Positions 32,401-47,357 of a stretch of 64,000 bases of DNA are shown here, piece after piece. Position numbers and translations under genes: made by a program. The notes beneath the pieces were generated by a model. That model searched no databases, was not told the origin of the DNA, and saw only the letters and a list, made by a program, of their open reading frames with translations. The first letter of the stretch is position 1. Each line of letters starts with the position of its first letter. The DNA is from Sipunculus nudus (Eukaryota; Annelida; Sipuncula; Golfingiida; Sipunculidae): contig CM049309.1 of NCBI GenBank assembly GCA_026874595.1, positions 19,781,576 to 19,845,575 on the forward strand. Reading direction: 5' to 3'.

Positions 32401-33182
32401 ATATGTGTTCTCATTATAATGTTAAGATTGATTTTTTAAGCTATCAAGGTCTGCTTAACTCTATCCCTTATACATGGAAAACTATAATAAAACAAAGTAA
32501 AAGTACAACTACAACCAAGACTTATACGTACAAGGCAGACGGACTGGAGAGAAAGAAAAGAGTAACAAATCAGATTTATATCGAATTAATAAAAGGAAAA
32601 ATTGAATCTCCACATAGCAGCATAGCAAAATGGAAATCAGAATTAAACATACGCGATGATGAAAACATATATAACGGTTTTAAAAATATATTTAAATCGA
32701 CAATATCAGTTAAACTCAGATATTTTCAATTTAGGACCCTTCATCACAGATTATCTCTGAATACTTTCCTCTATAAGATAAACGTAATCGAATCAGATGA
32801 GTGTACATTTTGTAAATCTGAAAAGGAAACTATGATACATTTGTTTTGGAAGTGTATTCTTGTTAAGCTTCTATGGGAGGAAATTTTAAATGAATTGAAA
32901 AAACAAGGTTCACTCCAACAATCATTTCATTTGTCAGTTGAGGAAATGATTTTTGGTTGTCACGAAGAAGGGTGGATAAATTTTTTTACTTTGTTAGTAA
33001 AGAGATATTTATATATCAGTAGATGTGGAAAACGAAAACCTGACATGATGAACGTTAAGCGCTTTATTTTAGATATTTTTCAGACAGAAAGGTATATTGC
33101 AGTCAAGAACGGAAAACTGATAAAACACGACACTAAATGGGCTCCATTGAAATGTCTGATTAACACTGCATGTAGAGAATAA
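29418..33182 (+). CDS. LINE ORF2 protein: endonuclease and reverse transcriptase
   Basis: 1254 residues, uninterrupted; makes the nick and copies element RNA at the target. Endonuclease about 4-240: Asn10 in SLNVRGL, Glu39 in LQETHS, Asp141-Asn143 in GGDWN, SRIDFFLLS, and Asp229-His230 in SDHS, the catalytic set of AP-type nucleases. Reverse transcriptase about 455-760: GKTPGSDGLPAEFYKF, DYEKAFDFLEW, RGVRQGCPLSPYLF, and the catalytic YADD at 693-696. A C-terminal Cys/His cluster, C1129-x2-C1132-x8-H1141-x4-C1146, is typical of L1/Tx1. No RNase H. Initiation at Met1 or Met7 (29436) is possible; the family usually begins near MSLNVRGL. No stop or frameshift was seen, so it looks competent. Confidence 0.95.
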   Translation: MCVVNIMSLNVRGLRNTAKRRQLFYWFQNKKHDIILLQETHSSAETAVQWRSEWGHKVIFNHGSHNSRGVAILIKNNLSHEIHDIFKDEEGRIIVLDITIDDVRLNLSNIYGPNTPNELFFSKIFNQIESKSNENNLLGGDWNIVLKPSLDKTNISDTRPNRVSTLINEWVDELDFIDIWRYLNPKRKQYTWSRSNPFFTASRIDFFLLSRGLLESVKTSNIITGYKSDHSAIDISIKTQQNKRGPGFWKLNTSLLNDTELVSKIKTCISDTVTENKGTDPSLLWETIKMTIRRTCICHSKIRQKTIRDEITNIEKDLEFLRKNLINQEDNDKKIKESEDKLNKLIEDKTKGAMVRSKARWLEEGEKSTKYFLNLEKRNYNKKVINKLNVNGVIVKDKSEILKSEKSFFEKLYKSDPSHDIDKLREFINKHNIQVRSIPEQSWPNYLTEQELLDSLKSLKNGKTPGSDGLPAEFYKFFWQDLRKYLLDSIRYSFQIGNLSFTQRQGIITLLPKKGKDHQYLKNWRPLTLLNTDYKIIAKTIANRIKQVISELIHEDQTGFINERFIGENINKTLTLIDHICNNDKKAFLMAIDYEKAFDFLEWDFIYKSLETMKFNSSIITMVKTLYNNINSCILNNGFNSDFFPVTRGVRQGCPLSPYLFVLSGEILAEAIRSTQDIKGIQVENKTYKITQYADDTALFIQDVKSIDKVMDIFHEFKTISGLKINKDKTVVMPMRRGKYVEKHFVEKLGLSWTDGPINLLGVSITPSLKNILNINFLPVVEKIKRTLTLWSQRNLTPMGRVVIIKSFIISQFTYLMSVLPTPPSEIITQVEKMLYKFIWGKGRELIKRNVIIAPVNKGGLGMVHLHTYDTAVKISWVNRLLSKPDNDAWKMLAVNKYKLGKQSFYCNLAVENRKELERGSSQFWDDVLRSWCIYNYSEPETYDDVISQYLWYNSQIKRNGQVIFFKNMFDSGIRNISDLMSKTRSDSIWMSHPDMCSHYNVKIDFLSYQGLLNSIPYTWKTIIKQSKSTTTTKTYTYKADGLERKKRVTNQIYIELIKGKIESPHSSIAKWKSELNIRDDENIYNGFKNIFKSTISVKLRYFQFRTLHHRLSLNTFLYKINVIESDECTFCKSEKETMIHLFWKCILVKLLWEEILNELKKQGSLQQSFHLSVEEMIFGCHEEGWINFFTLLVKRYLYISRCGKRKPDMMNVKRFILDIFQTERYIAVKNGKLIKHDTKWAPLKCLINTACRE

Positions 33183-33703
33183 AAAACACAAATGATTGAA
33201 ATTATTGTCCTTGTTGATGAGGTATCTGAGTAGATTTATTTATATGACGTGTATATATAACCATATTTATACCTCTCAATGTACAAAAAAAACATCAAAG
33301 ATAAAAGTGTGATTAATACTGCGAATTTCTAAACATTTTCAGGGTAACGCCGGAAGGAATGCGCACAAGAATATCAAAGAGACTGTAGTATGTGTATATT
33401 TGTGTCTTGTACTGTGGATATATGTATTTTTGTTTACGTATTAATTGACCAAATATTCCAGTGAGATATGTAAGAATTGGTACTTAAATACAAGTAACCA
33501 AAGATGCATGGCATATTCAGTAATTAGATGCAATCAGCGAAGAGTCGTACAGTGTATTTATTATATACAGTAATTTATAAAATCAAAACAGTTTTTTTTT
33601 TTTTGTTTTGTTTTTTTTGTGATCACTAGATTTATCCGATTGTTCATGACTATAGTGAATGTGATGCCTATGCATGTTATTGTAAATGCAATTTTGTTTA
33701 TGT

Positions 33704-33709
33704 AATAAA
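33704..33709 (+). terminator. LINE poly(A) signal
   Basis: AATAAA, nine bases before the poly(A) run at 33718-33734. Confidence 0.8.
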
Positions 33710-33732
33710 ATATGGTCAAAAAAAAAAAAAAA

Positions 33733-33748
33733 AACCATATCTAATATA
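33733..33748 (+). repeat. LINE target-site duplication, 3' copy
   Basis: The same 16 bases as 27688-27703; the first two As overlap the tail, so the certain part is 14 bases. Confidence 0.93.
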
Positions 33749-36700
33749 TAGCTGTGCAAAGCGGTTTGTGATACATATTGTGCCTTTTTGCTGTTATTAA
33801 TTAGTATGCGGCAGTTGCGTTATTAAGTATTCTTACATATGACGGTGATTTACTTAGAACAATGTTTATTGTAAATACTATGTATTTATGCTACATCTCA
33901 GTGAGACTGTGTACCACGCCGCTGTACATATATTTGTTACAGATGATTGATAATGTGCTGGTTACTATAATTGATATTAAATCTTGTTTGACAAGATCAT
34001 TTAATGACAGCATATTATTAATTAAACTCATCTGTGACTGCCATGCCTTGTTTGAGTAAAACAGACACTACTACGCCATCCGTGCCCATCGATTTATAGC
34101 AACCTCTGAGATGCAGGTGTAATCGCACTCTTTCAAGGCAGTTTTTGCCACAGACAAAACTATGCCTGATATCACACGAATATCCATGTGCTGTTACACA
34201 TGCAGCGGTCGAGGTCGAATGGCATGTTTTGGCTGTTAATCAAGGGTGTCAGCTCCAAATAAGGTCGGTCGCGTATGACGTCGCAATGACTGACGTCAAG
34301 TTGTGCATATTTTGCGCTTGTCCGGTGATTGACTGTTTACATTGGCAACGGTTAGTTGATTGGTTGCTCGCATGTGCTCTGCTCACACTGCGTTCATAGT
34401 TAATCCAATTGACTGTTTTTTTTTCAGTTATTCAAATATTATATGCAAATGTCGAAATTAACCAATAGGGGTGGCAGGCAGGAGAGGACAAACGCCTTAG
34501 TAAGACTGGCGAGAAAGATATTGGAATAATAATGCCTAATTCACACAGCGTATTATAGTATAATTTATAGTTATAGCTATGATAATAAGACATATCCCTA
34601 AAAATTTTCACCGCTTTCAGGCCCTGGATAAATCCTTTTTACTTCTTTTTTGTCTGATTTCTTCATGGAAGATGTCACGTGACATGCCGACAGTTTTTGG
34701 GCAACAAAGTACACCTGTTAGCTCCGTTTCACCTGAAAATATCAATATGAATTTTAAAGAATGCAAGCCATTCACTTATTAGGACTACATTTCTAAAACC
34801 ATTCATGTATAAAGGACCATACAGTTGTTAATATTCCTTGATAACCATCCTGGATCCGGATCATGTGCCGGATCCACACCAAAATCTTATCTATTCCTCA
34901 TTGGCTCATTCCTGAAATGCGATGAAATTTCATGAGGTTCCGTTCATGTTTTCATGAATATACACACACCATCACACACACGCACACGCACCAACGGGAA
35001 TGGTCCCATAGTCTTCTGGCGGAGGCAATCATCAATATACTTGTCAACCTACTTTTAGGAAAGCAATGAAAACATAATCCCAGCCTCTGTAATTGACTGA
35101 TACGAGAACCAGGACGTCAGCTGGGTGGTTGATGAATAAAACAGGCATGGTTTCCGCATTTCAAATCCAATCTTCATACATGTGTGTCTTAATAATTTTT
35201 TTCGTGTTGAAATATTTTAAATGTTTTGTTTTGTTTTTATTATTTTTGTTGGAGTCGGTATAGAGATATCATCTTTAACATAAAGACGTGAATAAATCTT
35301 TTCTTTTTTACGCATTTGATTTAAAGTAATCCTTCAACCTCCTCAAGGGAGCGTTTTTGTCTATGTGGGTTAATTAATTAAATGGTTGACCTTTTAGCAA
35401 CTTAATTCACCAAGTCATGGACGGATTTTAATAAAGTATATATTGGAGAGTTAGGGAACACCCTATGAACAAAGTATTTTGTATTTAATCAGGACGGCCT
35501 TAATAGGTTTTTATTTAGATTTCTTTATGCCGCCGAGGGCGAGAGGCATCAAGAAGTAAAGTGTTAATTCGCCTTTGCTATGGTATGGTGAGCTAACCTG
35601 AGATGCAACCATCGATGTCTTGAACCAGGACACACAATTATCCAGGCTACGTGTAATATATTTCCCATGCTCAGCACATATGTAACACAATTCGATGAGG
35701 ATCCTGGTAATAGTCTAGATATTTTAACGGAGGTCTCTGTCAGCATTTATGATCCAGTTATATACTGGGGTTGGCTCAGGAGGTTAAAATTTCGTGATCA
35801 TTCATTGTTTAGCGTTTCGCTAGGGTTTCCTTTTTTGCGATCTCACCAGAAACTTATTGTTAGTGTAACATATTACAAATTTTTTTCATGAATTTGAATT
35901 TAATCTAATACTTATATTCATTTCCTAAACTGGGTGTTGCATTGATTTTTTTACTAGCTATTGGCTTCGATTATTTACTCATATCTGAATGCTTTCTAGG
36001 TCTGGTCCTTATTCTATGTACCCAGCAGGATTGATCAAAACTGACCTATCGAGAGAGGTTATATGAATAATGTGGTAACAATATAAATGACTGTGCTGAC
36101 AGTACGTCATATTCCCGAAGGTTAAATGTTCGCGATAATATTCCTATTGCGAATTTGAAACCCCTTCGAACAAAAAGCCAACAACAGTAATTCGTTTAGT
36201 CCAGAGCGGCTGATCTGTTCCACAGAAGCGCCCTCTTCCGACTGATTCGGCAATGAGATACACAAATAATGCTGTCATAAATCATATGGTCTTTGCTTGT
36301 ATCCTATTAGACAGGACTAATTATTTTCTCTTCTATTGTTCTCTATTTTTTAAGTATCTTTCTTCCTTTCTTAAAAATGATTCGCTGTTGGTGGCAATGC
36401 ACTTTGAATGGAGAAAACTATATCACGGTTCCACTTTATCAGCATCTCTGACAAGGCTTTCGTTTACAATTGAAGTTCATATACTGAAAAGATACTGGCG
36501 TTGCCTTTTTTCGCGAGGTTTTTAAATTCCCTATATTCACGAAAAGAAAATGATCGCGAAACTGAAGCCTTTGTGAATAAGGCGCCTCATCAAAAAGTAA
36601 AGTGTCATTTATGATATAAACTTATTGACATGTTATCCACGTTACCACGCCTGTGGGTTTAACATCAAAAGGCAAAATATAAATAATAAATATATTAAAC

Positions 36701-37884
36701 GTTCCCTGAAAATCAAAGATAGACTATTTTAATAACGTTTTCAGACCTTTTGATATCATTTTTCTACAGGGAACAATATTTTGTAGCCGTTGTCGTTGGT
36801 CTTCGTCAAGTTTTAAGATCTGGCAAATTTCAAATAATGTGATATTAAATATAGTATGTTTAGGTAATTCCATGGTATGATCGCGAAAATAAAACCCTCG
36901 TGTAGCAATGAAAAGTTAAAAATCGCTAAAAGCTAGCCAATATGAAGCCAACCACAGTTATGTAGGTCAAAAATATGCAAATACTCTCACCACAGTAACA
37001 AAAGAATGCCGATAAAATGTACAAGGGTATTTCGGTCCTCTGTAGAAGATTCATGTGCCTTTGATGAAACTTTTATATAGAAGAGATCTTATATTGAAAG
37101 AGGACCATTAAGTTCCCATAAATCTTTACCTCGCCTCAAATTCCTTAAATCAGCATCAAAGATATATCGTGGGATGGAACTGTGGCAGTCATTTCTTTTA
37201 TGCTTATACTGACCGTATGTGGAAAACAAAGCCCGAAAATTTGAGCAATGCGAGAAAAAAATCGCAGCGATTTCTAACTTGTTTCAAATGTTCATAAGAC
37301 TAGATAAAAATTCCAATTATTCCAATTCCAGATTAAGATTTCCAATTTGATTAAATTTCATACGTTCAAATTATAGCATTATGACAGATTTAATTCGCGT
37401 TGTGCTATTTTGGCCCGTCGCAGGTAAACACACGCACAAACATACAAAATATACATACACAAAGTATTTATATACGTAAATACATCAATACATATAAGGC
37501 ATGAAAAACCTTTATGGACCTATTTATCTATTTGTATGTACGACAGTATGTTCGCGCTAGCTCTCTGTACAAATGATAACTAAACTACGAAAATTTATGT
37601 CCGACAAGAAGGCACATGTGAGAGGAGGTCAGGTTGGTGAGAATTGTAATTTGCATAATCTCAAAACGTTTATCATTAATTTCGTTCAAAATCTTTGTTA
37701 AATATTGTTTTTAAGAACAACAAAACGAGCGAATACATAACCTCCTTTCTTCTACGCTTGAAACCAATTATGGCTAATTTCCATACATCGTGACCTGACG
37801 ACCCAGTACTATATATGCAGCCAGTTATGAAAGAGCATGCTTTTAAAACATCCCATTTAAAACATCTATTTTTTTCTATTACAG
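33749..37884 (+). other. Interval between LINE and cassette B, no exon seen
   Basis: Searched for a catalytic-His exon (TAAHC) and an ILGG exon on the plus strand and found neither. Contains an RTE-like tail at 34847-35030. Otherwise non-coding. Confidence 0.6.
34847..35030 (+). mobile_element. RTE-like LINE/SINE 3' tail (copy 2)
   Basis: ATCCTGGATCCGGATCATGT, TTTCATGAGGTTCCGTTCAT, a CACACA stretch, and the end CTGGCGGAGGCAA typical of RTE-type tails. Same family as 11189-11340. Confidence 0.6.
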
Positions 37885-41457
<3,573 letters not shown>

Positions 41458-41644
41458 TGACATCTAGCGGCTTTCTTGTGAATAATTTCTTGAGAGATTA
41501 CACATGGACCGAATACACAAAATGTGTACCATTTTTAACTTGTTTATACAGATGTAATGTAGCAAAGCGCAGTAGCGTGGTGTACGCACGTGACTCGTCG
41601 TACGCACGTGACCTGCACAGGTGACAGGGCTTCAGGTCGAAGAC

Positions 41645-41650
41645 AATAAA
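41645..41650 (+). terminator. Poly(A) signal for cassette B
   Basis: AATAAA, 188 bases after the TAG of cassette B exon 7. Confidence 0.5.
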
Positions 41651-42332
41651 ATCCTTTTTCATGAATATTTATCAAGATGTCACCGTTCTTCCCGTTTGTT
41701 TCGTCGCTTTGATCGTTCTAATGATCACAATTTGTGTTTTTGGATGGCAATTTAACCTAACTCTCTTTATTAAGTTACTGGAAATTAGTGGTTGGCTTTT
41801 TAAAACCAAACCAGGGTAATTTATTTCAGTTTGTTTGGACCAACCGTTCCACACTGACACTTGTGTGTCGAAATATTAGGACCTTTTTTGCCATGCGTTT
41901 CCGCGCGTTAAAAAATCGCCCTGTGTAAATCATATATACCCTTTCCCAGCACCTGAGAACGCGCGAGTGTAAAATGAACATCGTCCCATGTTCAGGTTTT
42001 TAGAGCGCTTTCCCGGTCGCTGAAATATAGCACCAGTGTAAAAAATCATGCGTACCTTCTCCATGTTCGCTGAAACGCTTCTTGTGGAGGTCAAGGACAC
42101 GAATGGAGTCTGCTTGTAGCCGCATCTTTTATCATGGCAACAAATCATACTTAATCGCTGCTCTGTTCGTTCACTTCAATGATTTCATATATACATATAT
42201 GTATTTATGTGTGTGTGCTACTGTGTGTTAAATATCTGATTACCGACTGCGGTTGTCAATAATCTGTTGGTATAGGACACCCCATCCGCATGTAAATACC
42301 ACACTACTGTAATATGTCCCTGCATATGTAAA

Positions 42333-44246
42333 ACAAGTGACCCATGGGTCATGACGCTCAGCTGACTGGGAAGAGATTTGTAAAAGGAAATTTTATCATC
42401 TGAATGGTAGAATATAACCATTCAACTGAAGCATCAAACAGATTAACCAACAGGCTGAGATTGTGTCTGTATTAATATATCTCAAAAATAGAGAAAAAAT
42501 GCGAAAATTTAAAAAAAAACAGGTGGCTCCACCAGTCTGCAGAAACTAATACAAACACTTAATGGTCAATATCCATGCAAAGAAGCATGGTGGTCTCTGG
42601 ATTAGTTGTTCAGATACTTCAGCTTTTGTATCAAATTTTCCATTATCCTGAGGGATACTTTTGAGTCCTATAGCTTGAAGGATATGGGTAACAGAGACCT
42701 AATTTCAGGTTTCCACAGACACTTTTCATGGGCCTCCTTGCATGACAAGAATGAAGATTCTAGGTCCAGTTGTTACAATTTGTACCCTGTTGACAGATAA
42801 CCACATCTTTAAAGGTCTCAAAAATAGAGAAAATAATTCGTAAAAATTTGAAAAAAATAGAGGTGGCACACCCAGTCTGCTAAAACTGATGGCACATGTC
42901 ATGATCATTACGAATGCCAAAAATCATGAGCATCAGTGTTGTAATTATTGAGATACTGGAGTTTTTGTATCAAATTTTTCATTATTCTGTGGGGTATTTT
43001 GGAGCCATACAGCTTAATGGATATGGGTAACAGAGACCTAATTTCAGGTGTCCATGGAGATTTTTCATAGGTCTCTCAGAATGTCAAGAATGAAGATTCT
43101 AGGTCCAGTCTTTACGATTTGTGCCCTGTTAACAGATGTTCACATTTTTAAAGGTCTCAAAAATAGAGAAAACAATTCGTAAAAAATCGAAAAATACAGG
43201 TGGCGCCACCAGTCTGCAGAAACTGATGAAAACATCTCATGATCAATATGTATGCCAAAAATCATGACCATCAGTGATGTAGTTAATGAGATATTAAAGT
43301 TTTTGTATGAAATTTTTCACTATTCTGGGGGGTACTTTGGGGCCCCATAGCTCGAAGGATATGGGTAACAGAGACCTAATTTCAGGTTTCCATGGAGACT
43401 TTTCATAGGTCTCCCTGTGTGTCAAGTATGATGATTCTAGCTCCAATTTGAACCCTGTTGACAGATAACTACATCCTTAAAGGTCTCAAAAATAAGGAAA
43501 AAAATTGTAAAAATTTGAAAAATAAAGGTGGCGCCACCAGTCTGCAGAATCTGATGAAACATCTCATGATCAATATGTATGCCAAACATCATGACTATCA
43601 GTGATGTAGGTAATTAGATATTGAAGTTTTTTATGAAATTTTTGACTATACTGGTAGGTTCTTTGGGGCCCCATAGCTTGAAGGATATGGGTAACAGAGA
43701 CCTAATTTCTGGTTTCCATGGACACTTTTCATAGGTCTCTCAGAATGGCAAGAATGAAGATTCTAGGTCAAGTCTTTACGATTTGTGCCCTGTTGACATA
43801 TAACCACATCTTTAAAGGTCTCAAAAATAGAGAAAACAATTCGTAAAAAATTGAAAAATACAGGTGGCGCCACCAGTCTGCAGAAACTGATGAAACATCT
43901 CATGATCAATATGTATGCCAAAAATCATGACCATCTTTGATGTAGTTAATGAGATATTGAAGTTTTTGTATGCAATTTTTGACTATTCCGGGGGGTACTT
44001 TGGGGCCCCATAGCTCGAAGGATATGGGTAACAGAGACTAAATTCCAGGTTTCAAAGGAGATTTTTCAAGGACCTCTCTGGATGTAAAGTAAGAAGATTC
44101 CAGGTCCAGCGGTTACAATTTGTGCCTTGTTAACGGACAGACGGCCGGATGGCCGGACGGCACGACGGCACGAAGGCCGGACGGACGACGGACAAAGAGT
44201 GATCGCTATAGCTCAGATGACTTACAGTCAGCTGAGCTGAAAACTA
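42333..44246 (+). mobile_element. Element with a tandem ~335 bp core (five monomers)
   Basis: A dispersed element beginning ACAAGTGACCCATGGGTCAT and ending GTGATCGCTATAGCTCAGAT then GACTTACAGTCAGCTGAGCT. Between lie five ~335 bp monomers, marked by AGGTGGCGCCACCAGTCTGC-type boxes at 42521, 42861, 43198, 43526 and 43862. Each carries GATATGGGTAACAGAGACC and AAGATTCTAGGTCCAG. Variable-copy cores inside dispersed units recall the bivalve pearl-type elements; that comparison is inference. No coding capacity. Confidence 0.85.
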
Positions 44247-44249
44247 TAA

Positions 44250-46910
44250 ACATGAATATAGTAAGCTCTTCATAACGGATATATGCACGGCATGATGTCG
44301 TGAGCGTTTTAGGACGGAGAATCCCTTGTTTAACACGTCACAAAGAGGAGTGTCCGCCCGCATGGAAAAGGGTCTAATTCAGCAATATGGACGTGGTCAC
44401 AGCAACGTTATTCCGACTTCTGCTCTGTTGAAACGGGTCCAATCGCCAACAGACCCTCTCTGGAGTCAGATTTCTGCACTTTGGCTGTCTTCAGAGTATC
44501 TTCGTTTTGTATTTCTTTGCCGTTATAAAACCTTAAATCATTCATTCCTGACCAGCATTACAAAGTCCATGACGTGCCTCTATATTTCGTAAGGGTCGGA
44601 ATTAAGGGTACACTTATCGTTAAAACACAATGCGACAAATTAAGAGCACGTGAAACTATTTTATTACTTTTATACATTATCAAAGTGAGGAGTAAAATAC
44701 GTGATAGCGCACTGATATTATATTAACCTAAAAACATGTGACCCGTTTCTTTACATTTTAAAAAGCAGTGCAGTTCGATGTGTCCAGAAAACTCCGGTCC
44801 CTGAGCGACTGAGCTCAGAGGGGCGACATTGGGCGGTTAATGCTACAAATAAATCTTCTTATTTTGCTTCAATATCCTTTCAGAGGCCTTAACCCCATTT
44901 TTTTCAATTTTCACTCTTTCGAGATTAAAAAAATCTAATTTCAAATTTTTTAACATATGTAAGTAAAGGTATTTTACCCTGAATCATTAATTAATTGTTA
45001 AGCTATGATGCACCGTTTTGAGTAGTTCGAGGGGCGACCAGTCAACAAATAAACATATTGAGACTTTAATTAGATATCAGCATAAACATGGTACAAGTAA
45101 ATGATATTTTAAGGCCCCTTTTCCATGCCAGGTATATGGACAACCATAATATTCCAAACATATTTTGTAGTGTTCCAAATCGGTTTTAATTTCATGATTG
45201 ATCATCAGTGAAAATCGGTTTACCTCAACAGACCGTTAATCAGAAACAACATGTTGAATGCGAGAATGAAATTTCTGACCATATATAGACATGTGGCTCA
45301 TCTCAGCTAATATAAAGACCTTCATGTTGGCTAATATAAACATAGTTCTGTAGCCGCCACGTGACTATAGTAAACTTATATGAAGTTATTAGTGAACACA
45401 GCATTTTCTAAAGTTTGCTGGCATGAATATCTCAGAAAACATATATTTCTTCATCACAGGACCTACGTTATATGTAAAACTCTGTAATTGATTATGGCAT
45501 GGCAAGATCGGTCAACAGATCGTTTTGCAACAACCAACTGATCATCAATTACAATCAATCATTGGCCCATCACTACTCCCTTCCATCAAGCAATACCCAT
45601 CACATATATTAAAGGGGTCTATTCGCATACAAATTACGTTAACTATCCATCAATTATAGTGTCACTCCTTAAATTATTACGGTATCTTTCAATATTTTGT
45701 CCCGTAACCGTTTGCTTAATCCTGTACACAAGTGCAAAAAAAAACTTGCACTGGGCTAGAGCCGTGGCATAAACATAACGGCCACCTGGTGGCTGTACAG
45801 CGCAACTTCACAAATCAAGATTTTTCAAGCGTCCAACCGATGTTTCTCCTTATGTCTTCTTCCACGTTTTTTCTCCTTTTTTGGGGGAATTTTCGTGTAT
45901 GCATGTAAGTGAAGACCTCTTTTCTTGTTATAATAAACAGACACGTGGACTGTGTCTAATCAAACACAGAACCATCGTATAAAAGAGGTGAACTTGTGAT
46001 AGTAAGCCCGTGTGCCTGTTGTTATTGCTTGGGAAACTTGTATTCCGCCAAAATGAGCTAAAACGTGAGATAATACACAGATTACTGCAAATGAATATGT
46101 ACCTTTAATAACAAACACACACACACACTTTATGTTGAGAATATTTCTGATGATCTGGTACAATTTCATAAACATTAGTTTGTCATACAAATCTCAGCGT
46201 CTAATTTAAACTCGATAAATGTGCTTTCCGTATATTCAACCAATATTTCTATAAACTATAATTTTAGTTAATTTGCATGACGTTCAATATTTTGCATGAA
46301 TTTCCTTGACCCTCAGGTTCAACGGGTGTGTACAACCAATTAGTTAGCCGGCAGCTGTAAGTTTGTGTGGAATAAACCATGTGTCAGGTAATTACATCTC
46401 TCAGCCACCAACCTCATCTTTCACTGATTAATAAACCCATACCAATTTCAGCTCAGTCAAACAATAGCTGCTGATGATTGGTATACCTTAAGCAACGTTC
46501 AAGCATGGCTGAGGGGCGTCGATAGAGGGGGGGGGGGGGTGAGGTACATATCCCTCCCCAATTGGCCCAACGTTTTAACAGGGGGCGATGGTCAATGTTG
46601 TCACCCCCTGCTATTCAGAGAATAATACTGGAAATTAGCTTGATAGACTCTGTTTCCATTTTGTGTTTACTAAAAATATTACATGTCTAAACCTAGTTCA
46701 GAATTAAATTGAACTGGAAACATACACGACATTTAAAAAAAATATACTTAATTGTAATATGCAGGAAATGTAACAAACATACAATGTATGTAAATATGTG
46801 TGTGTGCGTGTTTATAAAAAAAAGTTGTCACCCACGCCTGCGAGTCATCACTCCACCGTTGAAAATAAACAAATGCTACTGGCATGGCTTTCCCCCGGAT
46901 AATATTAAAC
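44250..46910. other. No gene seen
   Basis: Non-coding apart from the diverged R1 repeat at 45690-46060 and a G run at 46527-46540. The 88-codon frame at 44326-44592 has no motif. Confidence 0.55.
45690..46060 (-). repeat. Dispersed repeat R1, diverged copy
   Basis: Shares ACCGTTTGCTTA, ACACGTGGACTGTGT and the following CAAACACAGA block with the left-edge copy. More diverged. Confidence 0.5.
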
Positions 46911-47357
46911 TTAAAGCAAGTTATTCACCTACTTTTTCTGTACAATGTTTGTGATTTCTGCTTTCTCCACATACACATTAATGATCTGCTGGTAAATCCT
47001 ATCTAAGAGATTACTTATATTGCGTCTGCTTCTGTAAACACGGTACATGCACCATTTTTGACAAACAGAAAAAAAACACATGGTGGTTAGTTGCGTATGT
47101 ACGGAAGTTGAAAGGTCACTATCTGCAAAATCCCCTTTGCAAAGCTCCGGTTCATCTAACTTGCCGCCAGATGACCTAGACAAATGTGTTTGGATTGTTT
47201 TGGAGCCACCCCCCCCCCCCCCCATGTCATAAATATGTATATAAACAAAAACAAAAGCCTGCGTGCGGAGGGACCAGCCTCTTTTACTTTATTTATATAA
47301 AATAATCAAGGGATCATCTTTGGCATTAGTCATCAGATATCGGAATAGGCCCCTTTT
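46911..47357 (-). mobile_element. TTAA-flanked MITE, copy 3 (inverted, diverged)
   Basis: Starts TTAAAGCAAGTTATTCACCT and ends GGAATAGGCCCCTTTTAG. Its interior matches copies 1 and 2 in reverse (GATTTTGCAGATAGTGACC, ACGCAACTAACCACC on minus). A poly-C run at 47211-47223 is inside. Confidence 0.65.

Larger units (their letters stand above)
27704..33734 (+). mobile_element. Full-length L1/Tx1-type LINE
   Basis: A non-LTR retrotransposon of about 6.03 kb: 134 bases of 5' UTR, ORF1, a 686-base spacer, ORF2, about 535 bases of 3' UTR with AATAAA at 33704-33709, and a poly(A) run to 33734. It is flanked by a perfect 16 bp direct repeat, AACCATATCTAATATA, at 27688-27703 and 33733-33748 (its first two As are shared with the tail). 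The target begins TT|AACC, close to the TT|AAAA site preferred by L1-type endonucleases. Both ORFs are open. Clade is inferred from an ORF1 with a coiled coil plus RRM, an AP-type endonuclease at the ORF2 N-terminus, and no RNase H domain. It lies in sense orientation between the two protease exon cassettes. Confidence 0.93.
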
